DNA from: Rhizobiaceae bacterium
Lineage (GTDB): Bacteria; Pseudomonadota; Alphaproteobacteria; Rhizobiales; Rhizobiaceae
Length of the DNA: 7,973 nucleotides
Assembly: GCA_014380965.1 (NCBI GenBank)
Contig: JACMIV010000236.1
Coordinates: 1-7,973 of the forward strand
Direction: 5' to 3'
Positions 5,582-7,973 of the stretch are shown here, piece after piece. A program made the position numbers and the translations under genes. The stretch's first letter is position 1; each line of letters begins with the position of its first letter. The notes beneath the pieces were generated by a model. The model did not search any database. It worked only from the letters and a program-made list of their open reading frames with translations, and had not been told where the DNA came from.

Positions 5582-7083
5582 CCCGATCGTCTCCCGCCGG
5601 GCTGCGTGGGACGCCCATGTCCTCCCGAGACGGCCCATCGCGAGCCGGCGTGCTCGAGCCCGACATTTGCGTCGTCGGCGCGGGGTCCGGCGGCCTCAGC
5701 GTCGCGGCGGCGGCGGCCGCCGTCGGTGTCTCCGTCGTCCTCATCGAACGCTCGCGGATGGGCGGAGATTGCCTCAATTCCGGTTGCGTGCCGTCGAAGG
5801 CCCTCATCGCCGCCGCCGCCCATGCGAGCGCCATCCGCCAAGCATCCGCCTTCGGCATTTCGGCAGGCGAGCCGGTCGTCGATTTCCCCGCCGTCATGCG
5901 CCATGTCCGCGACGTCATCGCAGGGATCGCTCCTTTCGATTCGGTCGAGCGCTTCGAAGGGCTTGGCGTCAGGGTGCTTGCCGAAGAAGCCCGCTTCCTC
6001 GATTCGCAAACGCTCGCCGCCGGCCCCCATCTCATTCGGGCGAGGCGCTTCGTCCTCGCCACCGGTTCGTCACCCCGCGTCCCCGACTTTCCCGGCCTCG
6101 AGGCCGTGCCCTTTCTCACCAACGAGACGCTTTTCGATCTCGACGTGCTGCCGTCCCATCTCCTCATTCTCGGCGGCGGACCGATCGGTCTAGAAATGGC
6201 GCAGGCCTTCCGGCGGCTCGGCTCGGCCGTCACGGTGGTCGATGCAGGCGGCGCGTTGAAACGCGAAGATCCGGACCTCTCCGCGATCGTCCTCTCTGCG
6301 CTTCGGGCCGAGGGTGTCGACCTCCGGGAGCATACGGCGGCCGAAGCCGTCTCGATGGCGACCGGCGACCGGCGCGGGGAAGAGACCCTGACGCTTCAGG
6401 TCCGTTCGCCCAGCGGAGAGGCACAAGTGAGCGCAAGCCATCTCCTCGTGGCCGTGGGCCGGCGGCCGACGGTGGAGGCGCTCTGTCTTGAGGCCGGCGG
6501 AATCGACCACGGACCGTCGGGCATCGTGGTCGGCCGCGACCTGCGCACTTCCAACGCGCGCGTCTACGCCATCGGCGATGTCGCGGGCGGCCCGCAGTTC
6601 ACCCATCTCGCCAATCATCATGCCGGTCTCGTGGTGCGGGCGATCCTGTTCCGCCTGCCGGTACGCCAGACGCCGGACCTCGTTCCGCGCGTCACCTATA
6701 CGGCGCCGGAACTCGGTCAGGTGGGCCTGACGGCGGCCGAGGCCGGGGCGCGGGGCATCGATGCCCGCGTTCTGACCTGGCCCTATGCCGACAACGACCG
6801 CGCGCGGACCGAGCGCCGGACGGAAGGGCTCCTCAAGATGGTCGTTGCGGGGGATGGGCGCCTGCTGGGCGCGGGGGTCGCCGGCGCAAAGGCGGGCGAA
6901 CTCACCAACCTGTTTTCGCTGGCGCTTGCCCAACGTCTGACGGTGCGAGACCTTGCTTCCTTCATCTCCCCCTATCCAACCTACGCGGAAATTGGAAAGC
7001 GGGCGGCAACCACCTATTATGCGCCGTATGCGAAGCGAAGCATCGTGCGGGCGGCGGTTCGTCTCCTGTCGCGCCTGGGCTGA
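5578..7083 (+). CDS. FAD-dependent pyridine nucleotide-disulfide oxidoreductase (mercuric reductase / dihydrolipoamide dehydrogenase-like)
   Basis: A 501-residue flavoprotein of the class I pyridine nucleotide-disulfide oxidoreductases. The FAD-binding GAGSGG is at residues 34-39, the redox-active CX4C at Cys65-Cys70 (GDCLNSGCVPSK), ATGS at 161-164, the NAD(P) loop GGGPIG at 199-204, and the second FAD contact AIGDVAG at 331-337. A dimerisation domain follows (about 368-480). Such enzymes move electrons from NAD(P)H through FAD to the cysteine pair and on to a disulfide, metal or quinone-like acceptor. In classic members a C-terminal HPTxxE supplies the catalytic base; here it reads YPTYAE (466-471), so Tyr466 replaces His while Glu471 is kept. 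No N-terminal mercury-binding domain or terminal Cys pair is seen, so a true MerA role is unlikely. The tail (about 480-501) is basic and amphipathic. GGAAAGG at 5561-5567 precedes the ATG, which overlaps the VTT gene stop. Similar pairs, and fused forms, are known in other bacteria; the substrate is unknown. Confidence 0.92.
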   Translation: MTRSSPAGLRGTPMSSRDGPSRAGVLEPDICVVGAGSGGLSVAAAAAAVGVSVVLIERSRMGGDCLNSGCVPSKALIAAAAHASAIRQASAFGISAGEPVVDFPAVMRHVRDVIAGIAPFDSVERFEGLGVRVLAEEARFLDSQTLAAGPHLIRARRFVLATGSSPRVPDFPGLEAVPFLTNETLFDLDVLPSHLLILGGGPIGLEMAQAFRRLGSAVTVVDAGGALKREDPDLSAIVLSALRAEGVDLREHTAAEAVSMATGDRRGEETLTLQVRSPSGEAQVSASHLLVAVGRRPTVEALCLEAGGIDHGPSGIVVGRDLRTSNARVYAIGDVAGGPQFTHLANHHAGLVVRAILFRLPVRQTPDLVPRVTYTAPELGQVGLTAAEAGARGIDARVLTWPYADNDRARTERRTEGLLKMVVAGDGRLLGAGVAGAKAGELTNLFSLALAQRLTVRDLASFISPYPTYAEIGKRAATTYYAPYAKRSIVRAAVRLLSRLG

Positions 7084-7147
7084 TCTCGGCAGCATGAAAC
7101 AATAGGACGCGTTGTCCGCGACGTTCGAGAATGACAGGAATGCCAGA

Positions 7148-7189
7148 CCCTTACCGCCCGGAAGCCGCGGCGAGAAGGGCCCGGAAGGG
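7148..7189 (+). promoter_or_regulatory. Histidine kinase ribosome-binding region with possible SD-masking hairpin
   Basis: The kinase ATG at 7190 has AGAAGGG at 7173-7179 at good spacing and a second GGAAGGG directly against the start (7183-7189). CCCTT at 7148-7152 can pair with AAGGG at 7175-7179 (or at 7185-7189), and CCGC at 7154-7157 with GCGG at 7167-7170, which would hide the ribosome site in a stem. GCCCGGAAG also occurs twice (7156-7164 and 7179-7187). No clear promoter was found in 7084-7147. Confidence 0.35.
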
Positions 7190-7973
7190 ATGACGCCCGG
7201 TTACTCGGATAGGACGATCTTGCAGGCAGAGTCAGCGGCATCGGTCCAAGCTGTCGACCGGGAAGGAGAAGGGGCCGTCGATGCTCTTCCCGGCCGCGTC
7301 GTTCTGTCGCGCCGGCTGTCCACCCGCGTCCTCTGGCTGACGATGCTCGCGGTGATGATCGCTGAAGTGCTCATCTTCGTTCCCTCGATCGCCAATTTTA
7401 GAAATGCCTGGCTTCTGCAAAAGATCGAGACGGCGGCGGTTGCCGGGCTGACCGCCGAGCAGGCGAGGGCGGACGGCGGGCCGGTACTGGGCCCCGAGCA
7501 GCAGGCTCAACTCCTGCGCGCGCTCGACGCCGACCTCATCGCCATTGCCAACGAGGGCGCGACGCGCCTTCTCGCGCGCTCCGAAACGCTCGGCCCCGTC
7601 GACACGCAGATCGATCTCGGCGCGCAGTCCGCCCTCCAGCTCATCGGCGGTGCCTTCAATACCTTGCTCTTCGGCGGCGACCGGATGATGCGGATCGTCG
7701 GCCCCGTGGGCGAGGAGGGCATCACCGCGGAGGTCGTGATGCCCGAGAAGAAGCTGGTGCGCGCGATGCTGATCTATTCGCGCAATATCTTCGTGCTGTC
7801 GCTCGCGATCGCAAGCTTCGCCGCGCTGCTCGTCTTCGCGGCGATCAGCTATCTCCTGATCCGGCCGATCCGGGGCATGACCCGCTCGATGGTGCGGTTC
7901 GGCGAGAACCCGGCGGATGCCGAGCGCATCATCGCGCCGAGCGGGCGCCGCGACGAGATCGGCGTTGCCGAAA
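7190..7973 (+). CDS. Membrane sensor histidine kinase, N-terminal part (partial, runs off the window)
   Basis: An open frame of 261 codons from the ATG at 7190 continues past the window end. Residues 1-40 are a polar, acidic leader. Membrane segment one is at about 47-67 (VLWLTMLAVMIAEVLIFVPS), followed by an outer segment of about 130 residues (68-199) that I do not recognise. Membrane segment two is at about 200-224. A HAMP domain follows: the proline of its start is seen in LIRPIRGMTRSM (223-234) and its closing DEIG at 255-258. This is the input half of a two-component sensor kinase; the phosphoacceptor His and the ATPase domain must lie beyond the window, so the kinase call is inferred from architecture. 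The outer segment lacks Cys pairs or any obvious ligand motif. The gene starts 106 bases after the oxidoreductase stop on the same strand, so it may be separate or read through. Confidence 0.85.
   Translation, partial: MTPGYSDRTILQAESAASVQAVDREGEGAVDALPGRVVLSRRLSTRVLWLTMLAVMIAEVLIFVPSIANFRNAWLLQKIETAAVAGLTAEQARADGGPVLGPEQQAQLLRALDADLIAIANEGATRLLARSETLGPVDTQIDLGAQSALQLIGGAFNTLLFGGDRMMRIVGPVGEEGITAEVVMPEKKLVRAMLIYSRNIFVLSLAIASFAALLVFAAISYLLIRPIRGMTRSMVRFGENPADAERIIAPSGRRDEIGVAE

Noticed and set aside
5578..7083. True mercuric reductase (merA) within a mercury-resistance operon.
   Set aside because: No heavy-metal-binding N-terminal domain, no C-terminal Cys pair, and no merR, merT or merP nearby; the partner is a VTT membrane protein instead.

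Overview
This window comes from a GC-rich alphaproteobacterium, most likely a member of the Hyphomicrobiales (Rhizobiales). The end of hisD followed at once by a UPF0262 gene and a low-molecular-weight phosphatase gene is a gene order I know from that group. The EngB, YidC, RnpA and L34 proteins also read like rhizobial versions. I cannot name the genus from sequence alone.

Layout. (1) Bases 1-1104, + strand: the last 22 codons of hisD, a complete UPF0262 gene, a possible 25-residue mini-ORF, and a low-molecular-weight protein-tyrosine-phosphatase-like gene. These are probably one transcript. (2) Bases 1105-1148: a short convergent gap with a GC hairpin. (3) Bases 1149-4393, - strand: reading in the direction of transcription, rpmH, rnpA and yidC, a strong intrinsic terminator, then engB. 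rpmH-rnpA-yidC is the classic ribosome / RNase P / membrane-insertase cluster. engB lies beyond the terminator and probably has its own promoter. (4) Bases 4394-4810: a 417-base divergent intergenic region holding the rpmH leader, a candidate rpmH promoter and an unexplained hairpin with a UUCG-type loop. (5) Bases 4811-7083, + strand: a TVP38/TMEM64 (VTT-domain) membrane protein overlapping by ATGA a flavin- and NAD(P)-binding disulfide-oxidoreductase-like protein. The two are translationally coupled. (6) Bases 7190 to the end, + strand: the 5' part of a membrane sensor histidine kinase (two membrane segments and a HAMP domain); its catalytic part lies outside the window.

How the genes work together. 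The - strand block is housekeeping: ribosomal protein L34, the protein part of RNase P, the inner-membrane insertase YidC and a ribosome-assembly GTPase. The + strand pair at 4811-7083 is the least understood part. It joins a membrane protein of the lipid-scramblase-like VTT superfamily to a soluble flavoenzyme whose catalytic His is replaced by Tyr and which ends in a basic amphipathic tail. I found no mobile element, CRISPR array, tRNA, rRNA or phage gene. I see no clear candidate for a dramatic new system; the VTT/flavoenzyme pair is the best lead.
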